From Bacilli bacterium (GTDB lineage Bacteria; Bacillota_I; Bacilli_A; RF39; UBA660), in contig CAADWX010000006.1 of NCBI GenBank assembly GCA_900752905.1, positions 33,457 through 97,456 on the forward strand: a stretch of 64,000 bases of DNA, given 5' to 3'. The notes beneath the pieces are model-generated. The model saw only the letters and a program-made list of their open reading frames with translations, did no database searches and was not told the DNA's origin. Positions 10,201 to 19,147 of this stretch are shown here, piece after piece (position 1 is the first letter of the stretch; each line of letters opens with the position of its first letter). The translations under genes were made by a program, and so were the position numbers.

Positions 10201-13087
10201 GTTTATCAATAATAGATTGTCTAGCGTTAAGTAAATCACTACTAGTAGATTCATGTCCTAAAGAATCTTCTAAATCAGCTATACTTTCATAAACTAAATC
10301 AGTACCTATTTGACCACGTTCAAAATCATCATCTGGAAGAATATTATTAACTTCAGACTTAGGAATGCTAATAGGTTCTTGAGAAATTGGTTGTTCAGTT
10401 TGAAATTGAGGTTGTTCAGTATTAGTAGGCTCACTAGGAACCGCTTCGCTTCGCTCCGCTATACTCCCCGTGGAGGATGGAGATGAGTTAGTATCATCTA
10501 CATTAGTTTCATTAACTTCATTAACATCAGGATTAACAGGAGCAACTTCTTCCTCTTTAGGAGTATTATTAACATCGTTTTCAATCTCAGCAATCTTAGC
10601 TAATTGCTCTAATGTATTTTTAAGATGTTCATTACCTTTAGAATTTAAATCAAGTGCAGCATAAGCATCTCGAATAGTTTTATCTATATTTGGTTTATTA
10701 CCATTATCAGCATCTTTAATAACAGAATTGACATATTCTTTACCATATTGTTTATAAGCATTACGTAAATCGTCCATAGCTTTATTAACAATTTTTTTAC
10801 GACTATTATCAAAGAAGTTATTAAGATAAGTTATACGAGATTTAATATTATCATCAGATAAATTAAGTTGATTTTTATTAACTTCAACATTAATTTCAGC
10901 ATTAACAACTTCTGCTAAATCTTTAAATACTTCATTATATTGTTTTTGAAGTTGAATAGCTGATTGAATATCATTTTTATTTTCAATATCAATAGGGATA
11001 TAAAGTTTATTAATAGCATCTAGACGTTCATTTAATTGAGCAATACGTTCTTGTTTAACTGAATCATTAATTGCAGCATTATCTTGAATAGTTTTAATAT
11101 CTCTTTGAATGCTATCAAGAATATGTTGATATATACCATTTTTAGCAGAAGTAATATCAACATCTTCAATATGATTATTTGTAATATCTTGATTTAAAAC
11201 ATTATTAGCCCAATTAAGAAGATTATTATAATTTTCTTGACGATTACGAGCATGAACCATTTGAGTAGCTATAATACGACCAACTTCAAATCCGCCACCA
11301 AGTCTATTAACTTTATTTAAAGTAGTATTATATTCATTTTTAAGATTATTAATTTCAGTTTTAAATCTATTAATAAGTTCATTACTATCTTGTTGTTGTA
11401 ATTCAAGTTTATTAGTAATACTATCATTAAATTCTTTACTATTAATAGAACTTTCAAGAAGTCCTAAATTACCAGCGTTCATAGAATTAATAATAATATT
11501 ATCCATATATTCTTTTTCAGCTATACTACGAAGTTCTTCTTCAGTACCAGCAATAATATCTGGATTAACTTGATTGCCATTTTCATCAGTAATAGTTATA
11601 AATGGATTTTTACCATTAGCAATACTATTAAGTCTTTCTTGATATGCTTGAAAAGTAGCAGTACGACCAAGAATTTCGTTTTCTCTTTGTTTTTCAGCAG
11701 AAGTCCAATCTTTATCAAGACGTTTATTAATAAACTCTCCAGCTTTATTCATAACACTACTAAAAGTAACACCACCAAGAGCACCCCAAAATGCTTGCTC
11801 CCATAACATTGGGTCTTGAAGATAATCTTTAATAGTTTGTTGAGGAATATCTTTATCAAATACTTTTTTACCATTGTATAAGCCGTCTTGACTAGCTATA
11901 TAATTAATAGCTTCTTCAACTCCTTCTGTCCATTCAGCTCTAACACCATGAAGAATATCATCACCTATATCTTTTAATGTGCTAGTAATAGCTTGTTTAG
12001 TAGTTTTATTATTTAAAACATTAGTAATTGCAGCGGCATCATCAATATTACTATTAAATGCAATATTTAAATTTCTAAGTCTAGAACTAGTTGTATTACC
12101 ACTTAAAGCATTTTTCCATAAGTTCTTTAAACTATAAACTTGCCATACATCAAAAAGAACATTAGCCCAATCTTCAGCAAAAGTAATATCAGCACTATTT
12201 TTAGCAATATCTTTAGCTACTTCTTCATCAGACATATCTTTATATTTAGGATTATTATTATAAAACTCTTCTCTTTGTTTATCATTCATATTAGCAAGTT
12301 GAGTTTTAGAATAATCTTCAATATCATTATAAGTTTGTCTAGCTTCTTGATAATTTTCAAGATAACGAGAAGGAACTCCAATAGCAGTAGCTTCTGCTAT
12401 TCTACCAGTAATGGCTCTACTCTTTTGAGTCATATTAATAGCATTAGCCATTTTATTAGCTAATTTATTAAACTTTATACCTTTACCTAATAAAGAAACA
12501 CCTTTAGCAAGACCAGTACTAGGAACCATAAGAGTTAAAGAACTAGCTATACTAGGAGCATTGCTAGCCCACCAAGCAAAATCTCCAATATCAAAAGCAG
12601 CATTAGGATTTTCTCTATATATAGCTAAACGCTCATTAATAGATTCTTTTAAAGATTCAAGTTCAGAACTTATTTCAGATTGATAATCATTAGGACTATT
12701 ACTAACCATATTATAGAAAGCATCAGCTAAATCTGCAAAACCAATAGCTGTTCCAACAGTAATTTCATTACCAATTTGCCCAATCATTCTTAATCCTTGT
12801 TCCCAATTACTTTGATTAACAGCACGTTCTTTATCAAGTTTTTCTGGGTCATCAACAGGATTAACATAAACATCATAAGGAGCATATTTATCTATATCAT
12901 ATTGATTAAGATTATATGATTGCCCAGCAATACGACTAAATAAATGACTACGACCCCGGTCACTAATAGAAGTGCCGGGGTTGTAATCAACTAAAGTAGG
13001 AGGCTGTATAGCCCCCTTTTTAGTTTTAGGATTATATTCAGGATTAGGTGTTTTATTACCACCTTGTAGAAACTTTAATACATCCAT
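7214..13087 (-). CDS. Giant virion protein with zincin (HExxH) motif
   Basis: This is a 1957-residue protein next to the virion RNA polymerase. Near the C-terminus it carries HESLH at residues 1743-1747, an HExxH zinc-protease signature in a hydrophobic helix context (VVNIILHESLHRQ). A hydrophobic stretch lies around residues 170-215 (WWASNAPSIASSLTLMVPST). An acidic, Pro/Thr/Gln-rich linker lies near residues 845-915 and contains one copy of the dispersed hairpin element (read as SPSSTGSIAERSEA). Another copy near residue 1630 is read as PPVEDG. Large multidomain proteins of this place in crAss-like phages are virion cargo injected with the DNA, and that role is inferred here. It ends with TAG, followed two codons later by TAA. 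Catalytic activity is not shown; HExxH can occur by chance. Confidence 0.6.
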   Translation of the reverse strand: MDVLKFLQGGNKTPNPEYNPKTKKGAIQPPTLVDYNPGTSISDRGRSHLFSRIAGQSYNLNQYDIDKYAPYDVYVNPVDDPEKLDKERAVNQSNWEQGLRMIGQIGNEITVGTAIGFADLADAFYNMVSNSPNDYQSEISSELESLKESINERLAIYRENPNAAFDIGDFAWWASNAPSIASSLTLMVPSTGLAKGVSLLGKGIKFNKLANKMANAINMTQKSRAITGRIAEATAIGVPSRYLENYQEARQTYNDIEDYSKTQLANMNDKQREEFYNNNPKYKDMSDEEVAKDIAKNSADITFAEDWANVLFDVWQVYSLKNLWKNALSGNTTSSRLRNLNIAFNSNIDDAAAITNVLNNKTTKQAITSTLKDIGDDILHGVRAEWTEGVEEAINYIASQDGLYNGKKVFDKDIPQQTIKDYLQDPMLWEQAFWGALGGVTFSSVMNKAGEFINKRLDKDWTSAEKQRENEILGRTATFQAYQERLNSIANGKNPFITITDENGNQVNPDIIAGTEEELRSIAEKEYMDNIIINSMNAGNLGLLESSINSKEFNDSITNKLELQQQDSNELINRFKTEINNLKNEYNTTLNKVNRLGGGFEVGRIIATQMVHARNRQENYNNLLNWANNVLNQDITNNHIEDVDITSAKNGIYQHILDSIQRDIKTIQDNAAINDSVKQERIAQLNERLDAINKLYIPIDIENKNDIQSAIQLQKQYNEVFKDLAEVVNAEINVEVNKNQLNLSDDNIKSRITYLNNFFDNSRKKIVNKAMDDLRNAYKQYGKEYVNSVIKDADNGNKPNIDKTIRDAYAALDLNSKGNEHLKNTLEQLAKIAEIENDVNNTPKEEEVAPVNPDVNEVNETNVDDTNSSPSSTGSIAERSEAVPSEPTNTEQPQFQTEQPISQEPISIPKSEVNNILPDDDFERGQIGTDLVYESIADLEDSLGHESTSSDLLNARQSIIDKLSQAGFEQTEATDIVNNIIDGLTGGSLYSSVQDDSTRRLLLNATYATVTGNERNIEAVMNDFANSVDSEGNTRGKIVNDKVYLSIGQLVEYIDSVTGNKIIKNYLFNQIKNYLYASTNNQGKYRATDESTIKKLNARQFVQYVDGIAKERLERLQVEHTNNVNLKYIVENENVKAFTSIKQGDYLEAIYNVKLKRIDIFANDTIIGYIGVPNIDKFGNYDMVNQGWKYNIHAENGQVISPLKDALISILDGDRFDEEFIGHLYELAVKEEVTNKELDTLFKEFEVKYPDIVRDFTTPVASFDLAGHLVNLTKYIFNQPYENSHEASINRWFNNLLNSYDQAITIVKGDFKGKVKAVNIKYGVLNTIDDTNGEWNDVQETVVGYNENINKLGVVIQGQLYLNGESKPTIIENLTTNGMPVISIPSSDGTSLYAFCKQVPLNSNLLKGDARRIINSIKNEVNNLCRDYISGKISFGELKQSLGDIFGNNKLINGDRNTGLQISINPTNIGFYVKGAHFNGKDYAFTINSDAGNYKRNIIINSPYVVNSAFKIGKSYGINASTIDELDNALRPVIDEMFNYAQFAISKDFINDSTKTNDKTNKYIYRENGKTIINIDGKTYSYNSYQDFIISNGLVRTKLANTNTNETAGNWQIDIHSKLDITYELEGRPPVEDGAIPEQLSEFMLDDTLNAINFNAFESAITAKNLTRGLKKYFANDQTAIDYINALQQIGILPKNIQVIDSITDNNGNKVNAVYHRDTDTIELNRSAIAGQRVYRVVNIILHESLHRQLYTKYNIEQALVLVKPIYDKFKSWLDTQDDATKERLKPYLFENFNTSEALEEFLVESITSNALMSALNEIKDDNRKTSKRKTLFSRLLEVIADMLGIKINEDSLLAAARDAYKAIKKMPNENNQEAIQGTFQFEEETVNTEQTENPNEDNSQDYNYDNDNLNDGLDMFSSVDDNTVMNMAELTSRLPIDQQSEFATLLDTGRISFSCM
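8185..8205 (-). repeat. Dispersed GC-rich hairpin element, copy in zincin-like gene
   Basis: The sequence CTCCATCCTCCACGGGG with trailing GGTC is read in the gene as RPPVEDGA. Confidence 0.9.
10441..10482 (+). repeat. Full-length dispersed GC-rich element (two-part) in zincin-like gene
   Basis: The core ATACTCCCCGTGGAGGATGG (10461-10480) is preceded by a CCGCTTCGCTTCGCTCCGCT arm. The gene reads it as SPSSTGSIAERSEA in a disordered acidic linker. The 3' continuation GATGAGTTAG is shared with the copy at 61034. Confidence 0.88.
12953..12981. repeat. GC-rich hairpin inside N-terminal coding region
   Basis: ACCCCGGTCAC (12953-12963) pairs with GTGCCGGGGT (12972-12981) around an 8-nt loop, with one bulged base. 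It is read as NPGTSISDRGR near residue 40. It is far more GC-rich than its surroundings and is not the same sequence as the main dispersed element. Confidence 0.6.
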
Positions 13088-13088
13088 A

Positions 13089-15662
13089 TTAATATAGATT
13101 ATTAGTTAATTCATCATAGTAATATTGAATAACATAAGGGTCTGAACTGCCACTAAGTTGGGCAAGTTTAGTAGCAACATTTTGTTGAATAGCCTTAACA
13201 GCATTTTCATCTACTGCCATACCAGCTTTAACAGCAGTTACAGTTTGTTCCCATTGAGATAAATTATCTACAATATCAACAGCATTTTCTTTACTTACTA
13301 AACCAATAGTTTGATTATTAGTAGAATTAATTAAATTAAAACCTCCACCATTGGGTACTAATTTAAATTTATCAATTCCAGTAAATGCAGCATTATTAGT
13401 AAGAGAAATAGGTCTATTAGCATTATAGTAATTTTCTACTTTACCAGCAGCTCTCCAACTAGTATCTTGATTCCAAGATTGAATAATAGAACTATCAATA
13501 GCACCACTACCTACAAGTAAAGTAATAGGTTCTCTTTTAAGTTTACCTTCTGTATCATAGTAACCTGCAATATTAATTTGAACTCCAACATCACCAGTTT
13601 TTGGGTCACGAACAATAGTAGGAGTAATTTCATTTTCTTTAGCACTTCTAAGATAAGCTGTATAAGCTTTTCTATCTTCAGAAGTCATAGGTTCAAATAT
13701 TCCATTTTCACTAGTAATATAAGCTTCTCCTTGAGTTAAATCAATACCACTACGAATAGCCATCATAGCTTGTTCTTCTTTATTCTTTTTATAAGCTGAA
13801 AGTTTACTAGCTTCTTCAGGATTAGCGTTCATCATAAAATTAATTTCAGCTAATTCTGGAGTTAAAGCACTAATACCAATAGTAGAAGAAGTTATTTGAC
13901 CACCATCAAGAACAGCATCATTTTTAGATTTAAGAGAATCAACATAATCAATTAAACTAATATAAGGTTCTTTATTACCTGTTGGTAATCCAGCATGATG
14001 TTCTTCACCATTAGAATCAACTCGAACAAATTTATCACCATAACCAAAAAATCTAGTCTTAGCAGAATTAAGAAAAGCATTTAAAGGATTTCTAGTATCT
14101 TCAGCTTCTTTAACCGCTTTACCAAAACTATAAATAGATTTATGATAATCTTTTGGTAATTCAGCATATCTATAACCATTACCATCAGAGCCAAATCTTA
14201 CTCCAAGACTAGCAGCTTTTTTCTCTCCACCAATAGCATTAATAAATGAATTATATACATCATCGTTATTAAAGTATTGTCTAATAGCAGAACTATCTCC
14301 AAATATCTGATTAACATATTTACTATATGTCTTAGAATATTTATTAGAAGGTAAATCACTTAAACTAATAATAGCATTGTATGTATCAAATCCAAATTTA
14401 TCATCATCGCTTTTACCAACTTTAAGACTATTAATATATTCTTGATTATCAATAATATCATTGAGATAACTTAAAGCATAGGCTCTATCAGATGGATTAG
14501 TAATATTAGTCATGATACTAGTTCTAATATCATCTGGATTAGCAGTGCTTAAATTAATATTAATATCAGGATTATATTTACTAAGTAATCCAGCTATTGA
14601 TTGTCTATTGCTAGTAATTTCAGCTTGAGCTTGAGCAGGCATAAAATTATCAATACGAACAGGAGTACCTTTATAAGTTAAATTATCAATAGCTTGTTTT
14701 CTTTGAGTTGTACTTCCTAGTCCAGCTTGTTTAGCTAAAGCTAATTGAGCTTTCCATGCTTCACCATAAGTAGTATTACTATCTTGATTATAAAAAGTTG
14801 CAGCATTATAGAAAGGGTCAATACGTTTAGCAAGATATTGTTCAGGAGTAAGAAGAATACCATTTTTATCTGTTATATCAGGATTACTACCATTTTGGTC
14901 ATATTTCCATTTAGCAATCTTATAATCTTGTTCAAGACTAGCTTTAGCGCCAGGAGTATTTTCAATAACAGCTTTAACAGCTTCAGCAAGTTTAGCTTTA
15001 CTTAATCTTTGCCAATCACCTTTAGTATGAGAATAAATTTCTCCTGTAACAGATTTAGTAATATCATCAGTAACTTTACCGTTAGCATCAAGCCATCTTG
15101 TTTGACTACCACCGCCTTGTTCTTTAGCAGCCCATTGAAGTGCTTGATTAAGTATTTGGTTCATAGGAATTTCAGAAACTTCTTTATCAATAGGAGCCCA
15201 TTTACTTCCACCAATAACATTACCATTCTTATCAGTTATATCTTGATAATTATATTTATTAACTGCACGATAATAATTCTTATAATCTTCAGATAAATCA
15301 GTACGTTTATCAAGATTATCCATATATGCTTTATAATCTTGTTGAGCACGTAAACGACCAATCATTCCGGGACTTGAAGTTATATCTCCATAAGTTCCAA
15401 CTATATCATCAAGACTAGAATACGCATTACCATATTGCATATTTTCAGTAAGAGCATTACGAACTTTATTAAGTTGTTCTTGACGCCAAGCATCTTCAGC
15501 TTCATTTAAATCTAATTGAGCAAGTTGAGCATCAATCTGAGATTTAGTTTGAATAGCTTGTTGATGCCCTTGTTCAAGAGTATTATAAGTTCTAGCTAAG
15601 ACATTTAAGTCAATAGGATTAACTTGTTGTCTAAAAGTAGGAGTATAAAAGTTTATCGGCAT
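13089..15662 (-). CDS. Large virion protein of the giant-gene block, function unknown
   Basis: This is an 857-residue protein with a helix-rich, Gln-rich N-terminus (residues about 20-90, QxQAIQTKSQ style). No catalytic motif, signal peptide or membrane segment is evident. Its start overlaps the stop of the gene at 15653 by 10 bp, and only one base separates its stop from the next gene's ATG, so these large genes are probably translated as one unit. By position it is expected to be an internal virion (cargo) protein of a crAss-like phage; I do not recognise a specific function. Confidence 0.6.
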   Translation of the reverse strand: MPINFYTPTFRQQVNPIDLNVLARTYNTLEQGHQQAIQTKSQIDAQLAQLDLNEAEDAWRQEQLNKVRNALTENMQYGNAYSSLDDIVGTYGDITSSPGMIGRLRAQQDYKAYMDNLDKRTDLSEDYKNYYRAVNKYNYQDITDKNGNVIGGSKWAPIDKEVSEIPMNQILNQALQWAAKEQGGGSQTRWLDANGKVTDDITKSVTGEIYSHTKGDWQRLSKAKLAEAVKAVIENTPGAKASLEQDYKIAKWKYDQNGSNPDITDKNGILLTPEQYLAKRIDPFYNAATFYNQDSNTTYGEAWKAQLALAKQAGLGSTTQRKQAIDNLTYKGTPVRIDNFMPAQAQAEITSNRQSIAGLLSKYNPDININLSTANPDDIRTSIMTNITNPSDRAYALSYLNDIIDNQEYINSLKVGKSDDDKFGFDTYNAIISLSDLPSNKYSKTYSKYVNQIFGDSSAIRQYFNNDDVYNSFINAIGGEKKAASLGVRFGSDGNGYRYAELPKDYHKSIYSFGKAVKEAEDTRNPLNAFLNSAKTRFFGYGDKFVRVDSNGEEHHAGLPTGNKEPYISLIDYVDSLKSKNDAVLDGGQITSSTIGISALTPELAEINFMMNANPEEASKLSAYKKNKEEQAMMAIRSGIDLTQGEAYITSENGIFEPMTSEDRKAYTAYLRSAKENEITPTIVRDPKTGDVGVQINIAGYYDTEGKLKREPITLLVGSGAIDSSIIQSWNQDTSWRAAGKVENYYNANRPISLTNNAAFTGIDKFKLVPNGGGFNLINSTNNQTIGLVSKENAVDIVDNLSQWEQTVTAVKAGMAVDENAVKAIQQNVATKLAQLSGSSDPYVIQYYYDELTNNLY

Positions 15663-18232
15663 GATTGTTTTCCTCCAAGTTTTCTACGTTTACGAATAAT
15701 AAATTCATCATAATCAACTCCAGCATCCCGCATAATTCTATCATCTACATTAGGAGCAGATGCTCTCATCGCACCAATAGTATTATTTAAAGCTTTACGA
15801 TTTTCATATCTACTAATCATATCTTGAATACCAGCATTAATTCCACTAAATAAATTATTAATATTAGTTACTTTAGCTTCTCTAATACCATTATCAAATG
15901 CTGCTTTTCTATCTATATATTGATTGTATTGTTGAGCATTAAATTGACGAACACTTTGCTGATTACGTCTATCTTGATTAATAAGATTAGTTTCTATATT
16001 TTCTTTATTACCATAAAGTTCATTAGCAGCTTGACCAGCAGCATTACGAACTCGTTGTTTACGAGCTAAACTTACACGACTACTAGCAGTATTAGAATCA
16101 ATATCACGATAAGCTTCAAATTTATCTTCTCTAATTCTATCAAGTTGAGGATTAATATTATATTTAGTTTTAAGTTTATTAGCACTAATAAGAGTAGGTT
16201 GACCTGGACCTCTCATTTTATTAATAGCTCTTTTACTAGCAAAATAACTAGCTAAACTACCAGCTACATTACTACCTAAACCAATCCAATCAGCAGTAGT
16301 AAGATTTTTAAATTTACCTTGACCTTTACCATCGGAAGATGTAGTTCCTTTAGCAGGAATATTAGTAGAAACAGGTAAAGTAGTAGGAATACTAGCTTCT
16401 ACTTTTGGTAGATTACGATTATAAACAGCAGTAGGAGGTGTTTTAGTAGGAACAGATTGAGTTGATTGACTTGACTTACTACGTCCTCCACGGGGGGTCT
16501 TCCCGCTAGATTTAGTTTCAGATAAACTTGGAATATTAGTATTATTTGTACTAATACCTTTATCATTTCCATGACTCCAACCAGCTCTAACTAAACCGCT
16601 AGTAATTCCAGCACCATCCTCAAATAAAGGAAGTCTACGTTCTGCATAATATTGAGGACGACGATTTCCATTATCAATATTAGATTTATTAGTATTATTA
16701 TTTGTAGTATTATTTTTAGACCATCTACCATTCCTAAAAGTATAATCACTGCCAACAATAGTTTCACCTCTAGCAGATTTATTAATAGGATAAGTAGAAG
16801 TTCTATTAATAGTTCTATTAGTTATAGGAACATAAGCTCCAATTTGTTCATCATATTCCCAAGTTCTTCCATGACGATTAATACGATTTCCACCAACAGC
16901 AAATTTATCGCGTAGACCCCCCGTAGAGGATGGAGAATGAATTAATCCATTCTTAACATTACCACTAATACTTACAATTAATCCTGTATTACCTTTTTTT
17001 CTAAGTTCAGGATATTTATTATAAACTTTAGCTTTAATATCACTACGCCCATGTAATCCCGCAAGTCTTAAAGCGTCAACAGCATCTGCTTTTGTAGGAA
17101 TAGGATAACTTCTATGTCCACCAGCAAAATCTTTTTTAGCTACACTAGGATAAGGTTTCTTTTTAGAACCATAATCTTTATCTCTACTTAATCCACCCAT
17201 AGCTTTTTTATTATCTTCATTTATATTTAATTTATTAGTAATATAATCAACAGTTCTAGGAAGATTACTACCATGTTTACCGATAGTTGTTCTATAAACT
17301 TCTTTAATACCTTGATTAATCCAAGTATTATCAATTTTATTAGCTAAATCATAAATTTTTTGTCTACCTAAATTAATAAAATTAGTAGCAGTTCTACCTA
17401 TTCTAGAAGCTTTAGTTAGACCTTTAATAAATTTATAATTTCTATTACCAGCTATTGTAGGATAACCACCAATAATTATCGAACCACTTTCAGCGATTTG
17501 TCTTTTATATTCATCAGATGCTTGATAAATTTTGCCACCTTCTTTATATTTAGTTCCATCATCATTAATTCTATTTCTATCTTTAAAATCTTCTTGAGCT
17601 TTAAATACTTTATTAGGATTAGCTCCACCCATAACTAATTTAGCAGGACTAACACCATTAATAATAGGTTGTGCAGAATAAACTTTAAGTTCATTACCAT
17701 TAGTTTCAACTACTTCACCATCTTCTACTTCAATACCAGTTTTATCACTAGGCCCAATATCAATACCACCTTGACTATGTTTTCTTCCATTCATATAAAA
17801 GAAATTATTACCAAGAGGTTGAGCAATACCACCAGCAACTACATTTGGTATTTTACCACCAACAGCATATTGCTTTTGAGGAAGCTTTTTTCCATTACTT
17901 CTAGGAGTTTGAATAATATTAAATGGAAATGTTGGTCCAAGTTCATCATCACTAGGAAAAGATTCTTTATTAAAATCTTTAACATAATTAATAAGTCTAC
18001 CAGCAGTATTATTCATTAATTTTTCTCTATTATCTTTAGATACTAAATTGTTTATACCATTATAGAGAAATTCATTACCGAGTCTTATTAAACCAGTAGA
18101 TTTAGCAACTTTATCATAAGCTCCACCAAGTGGAGGAATACCATTTTGAATAAATCTTCCATTACGAGTAACATTATCTCTAAATGTACTAGGTAAATTA
18201 CTTATATGAATAACTTTATCTTTTCTAGGCAT
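15653..18232 (-). CDS. Large virion protein with repeated Gly-Gly motifs, putative cargo
   Basis: This is an 859-residue protein, strongly basic in its middle and rich in Asn, Thr and Ser between about residues 440 and 660. A conserved-looking block near residues 120-215 reads YAVGGKIPNVVAGGIAQPLG, then FYMNGRKHSQGGIDIG and GIEVEDGEVV, a style common in crAss-like virion proteins. Short motifs ending in GG followed by K, R, H or N recur along the chain (YAVGGK, KEGGK, FAGGH, FAVGGN, KLGGK), possibly as processing sites. Two copies of the dispersed hairpin element are read as TPRGGR and SPSSTGG. Its role is inferred from position between the nozzle-like gene and the other giant genes. Confidence 0.6.
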   Translation of the reverse strand: MPRKDKVIHISNLPSTFRDNVTRNGRFIQNGIPPLGGAYDKVAKSTGLIRLGNEFLYNGINNLVSKDNREKLMNNTAGRLINYVKDFNKESFPSDDELGPTFPFNIIQTPRSNGKKLPQKQYAVGGKIPNVVAGGIAQPLGNNFFYMNGRKHSQGGIDIGPSDKTGIEVEDGEVVETNGNELKVYSAQPIINGVSPAKLVMGGANPNKVFKAQEDFKDRNRINDDGTKYKEGGKIYQASDEYKRQIAESGSIIIGGYPTIAGNRNYKFIKGLTKASRIGRTATNFINLGRQKIYDLANKIDNTWINQGIKEVYRTTIGKHGSNLPRTVDYITNKLNINEDNKKAMGGLSRDKDYGSKKKPYPSVAKKDFAGGHRSYPIPTKADAVDALRLAGLHGRSDIKAKVYNKYPELRKKGNTGLIVSISGNVKNGLIHSPSSTGGLRDKFAVGGNRINRHGRTWEYDEQIGAYVPITNRTINRTSTYPINKSARGETIVGSDYTFRNGRWSKNNTTNNNTNKSNIDNGNRRPQYYAERRLPLFEDGAGITSGLVRAGWSHGNDKGISTNNTNIPSLSETKSSGKTPRGGRSKSSQSTQSVPTKTPPTAVYNRNLPKVEASIPTTLPVSTNIPAKGTTSSDGKGQGKFKNLTTADWIGLGSNVAGSLASYFASKRAINKMRGPGQPTLISANKLKTKYNINPQLDRIREDKFEAYRDIDSNTASSRVSLARKQRVRNAAGQAANELYGNKENIETNLINQDRRNQQSVRQFNAQQYNQYIDRKAAFDNGIREAKVTNINNLFSGINAGIQDMISRYENRKALNNTIGAMRASAPNVDDRIMRDAGVDYDEFIIRKRRKLGGKQSCR
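16484..16499 (-). repeat. Dispersed GC-rich hairpin element, copy in cargo gene
   Basis: The sequence TCCTCCACGGGGGGTC is read in the gene as PRGGR. Confidence 0.87.
16915..16935 (+). repeat. Dispersed GC-rich hairpin element, copy in cargo gene
   Basis: The sequence GACCCCCCGTAGAGGATGG is read as SPSSTGG. It is in the opposite orientation to the copy 430 bp away in the same gene. Confidence 0.9.
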
Positions 18233-18275
18233 TTTATATAATATAATGAGAAATTGTAATTTGATTGATTTTAAG

Positions 18276-18346
18276 GCTCTCTGTTGAACGATAGTCTATT
18301 AGCCGATTAATAGTTCATACCTATATATAATAATTCAACAGAGAGC
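18276..18346 (-). terminator. Perfect 13-bp inverted repeat, putative terminator
   Basis: GCTCTCTGTTGAA (18276-18288) and TTCAACAGAGAGC (18334-18346) form a perfect stem with a 45-nt loop, just downstream of the TAG stop of the gene at 18353. The tail after the stem (CTTAAAATC) is a weak U tract, so it could be an RNA-stability or processing stem rather than a true terminator. Confidence 0.55.
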
Positions 18347-18352
18347 AAAAGA

Positions 18353-19147
18353 CTAGCGTCTATGACCGCCACAGCGATATATATTTAGCCTATCTCGATA
18401 TACTGATTGAGGCATAACAGGTTGTTGAACATTACCATTAGTAATCCATTCAGGACGTTCAAGACCAGTTTTAGGAGCACTATAACTAGCTTGGTCAGCT
18501 TGTTTAACTTGAATTGGTTGTTGTCCTTTACTTCCAAACATACCACCAATTAAACTTCCAGCAGCACCAATAGCAGCACCAATCCATGCTTTTCTACGTC
18601 CACCACATTTATATTTATTAATAAAACTAGAACGTTGATACATAGTCATTGGATTAGTCATTTTATCAGAAGTAATATTAAGTTGTTGCTGACCAGCTTG
18701 AAGTTGTTTACGTTGTTCAGCTTCTTGAGCAATACGTTTATTTTCATTAATTTGTTGATTAGCAGAAATACCTTGACCTATTGCAGTACCTAATTCACCA
18801 AGTCCTTGAACTCCTGTAATAGAACTAGCAAGACTACCTAAACCGGGAAGAGCATCAGCAAATTCAGTACCGAAACCAGCTTTACGTCGAACTCTACCAC
18901 CACATTTAAGAGTAAGCTTATCATTATATTGACCAACATAATCTTGATTAGCATAAGCACTAGTTAAAGCTTGAGCATTTTGTAAAGCATCTTTATGGTC
19001 TTGTGCAGCTTGAGCTTCAGCTTGAGCTTTTTCTTGAGCTTTCTTTTGTTTATTACCTTTAATTATACCACCAGCAATACTAGCAGCTGCACCAATAATA
19101 GCACCAATAAAAGCTTTTTGTCTTTGTCTATCTCTATACTGTATCAT
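18353..19147 (-). CDS. Small hydrophobic virion protein with three CGG[RH] basic motifs
   Basis: This is a 264-residue protein with two Gly/Ala-rich hydrophobic segments (FIGAIIGAAASIAGGI near residues 14-29 and WIGAAIGAAGSLIGG near 188-202) that could cross or enter a membrane. Three near-identical basic motifs, LKCGGRVRRKA, YKCGGRRKAW and YRCGGHRR, divide the chain, the last at the very C-terminus. The middle is Gln-rich and helical. Its ATG overlaps the upstream stop (ATGA). It sits between the nozzle-like gene and the giant cargo genes, which suggests a virion protein delivered to the host membrane. That role is inferred; no family is recognised. Confidence 0.6.
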   Translation of the reverse strand: MIQYRDRQRQKAFIGAIIGAAASIAGGIIKGNKQKKAQEKAQAEAQAAQDHKDALQNAQALTSAYANQDYVGQYNDKLTLKCGGRVRRKAGFGTEFADALPGLGSLASSITGVQGLGELGTAIGQGISANQQINENKRIAQEAEQRKQLQAGQQQLNITSDKMTNPMTMYQRSSFINKYKCGGRRKAWIGAAIGAAGSLIGGMFGSKGQQPIQVKQADQASYSAPKTGLERPEWITNGNVQQPVMPQSVYRDRLNIYRCGGHRR

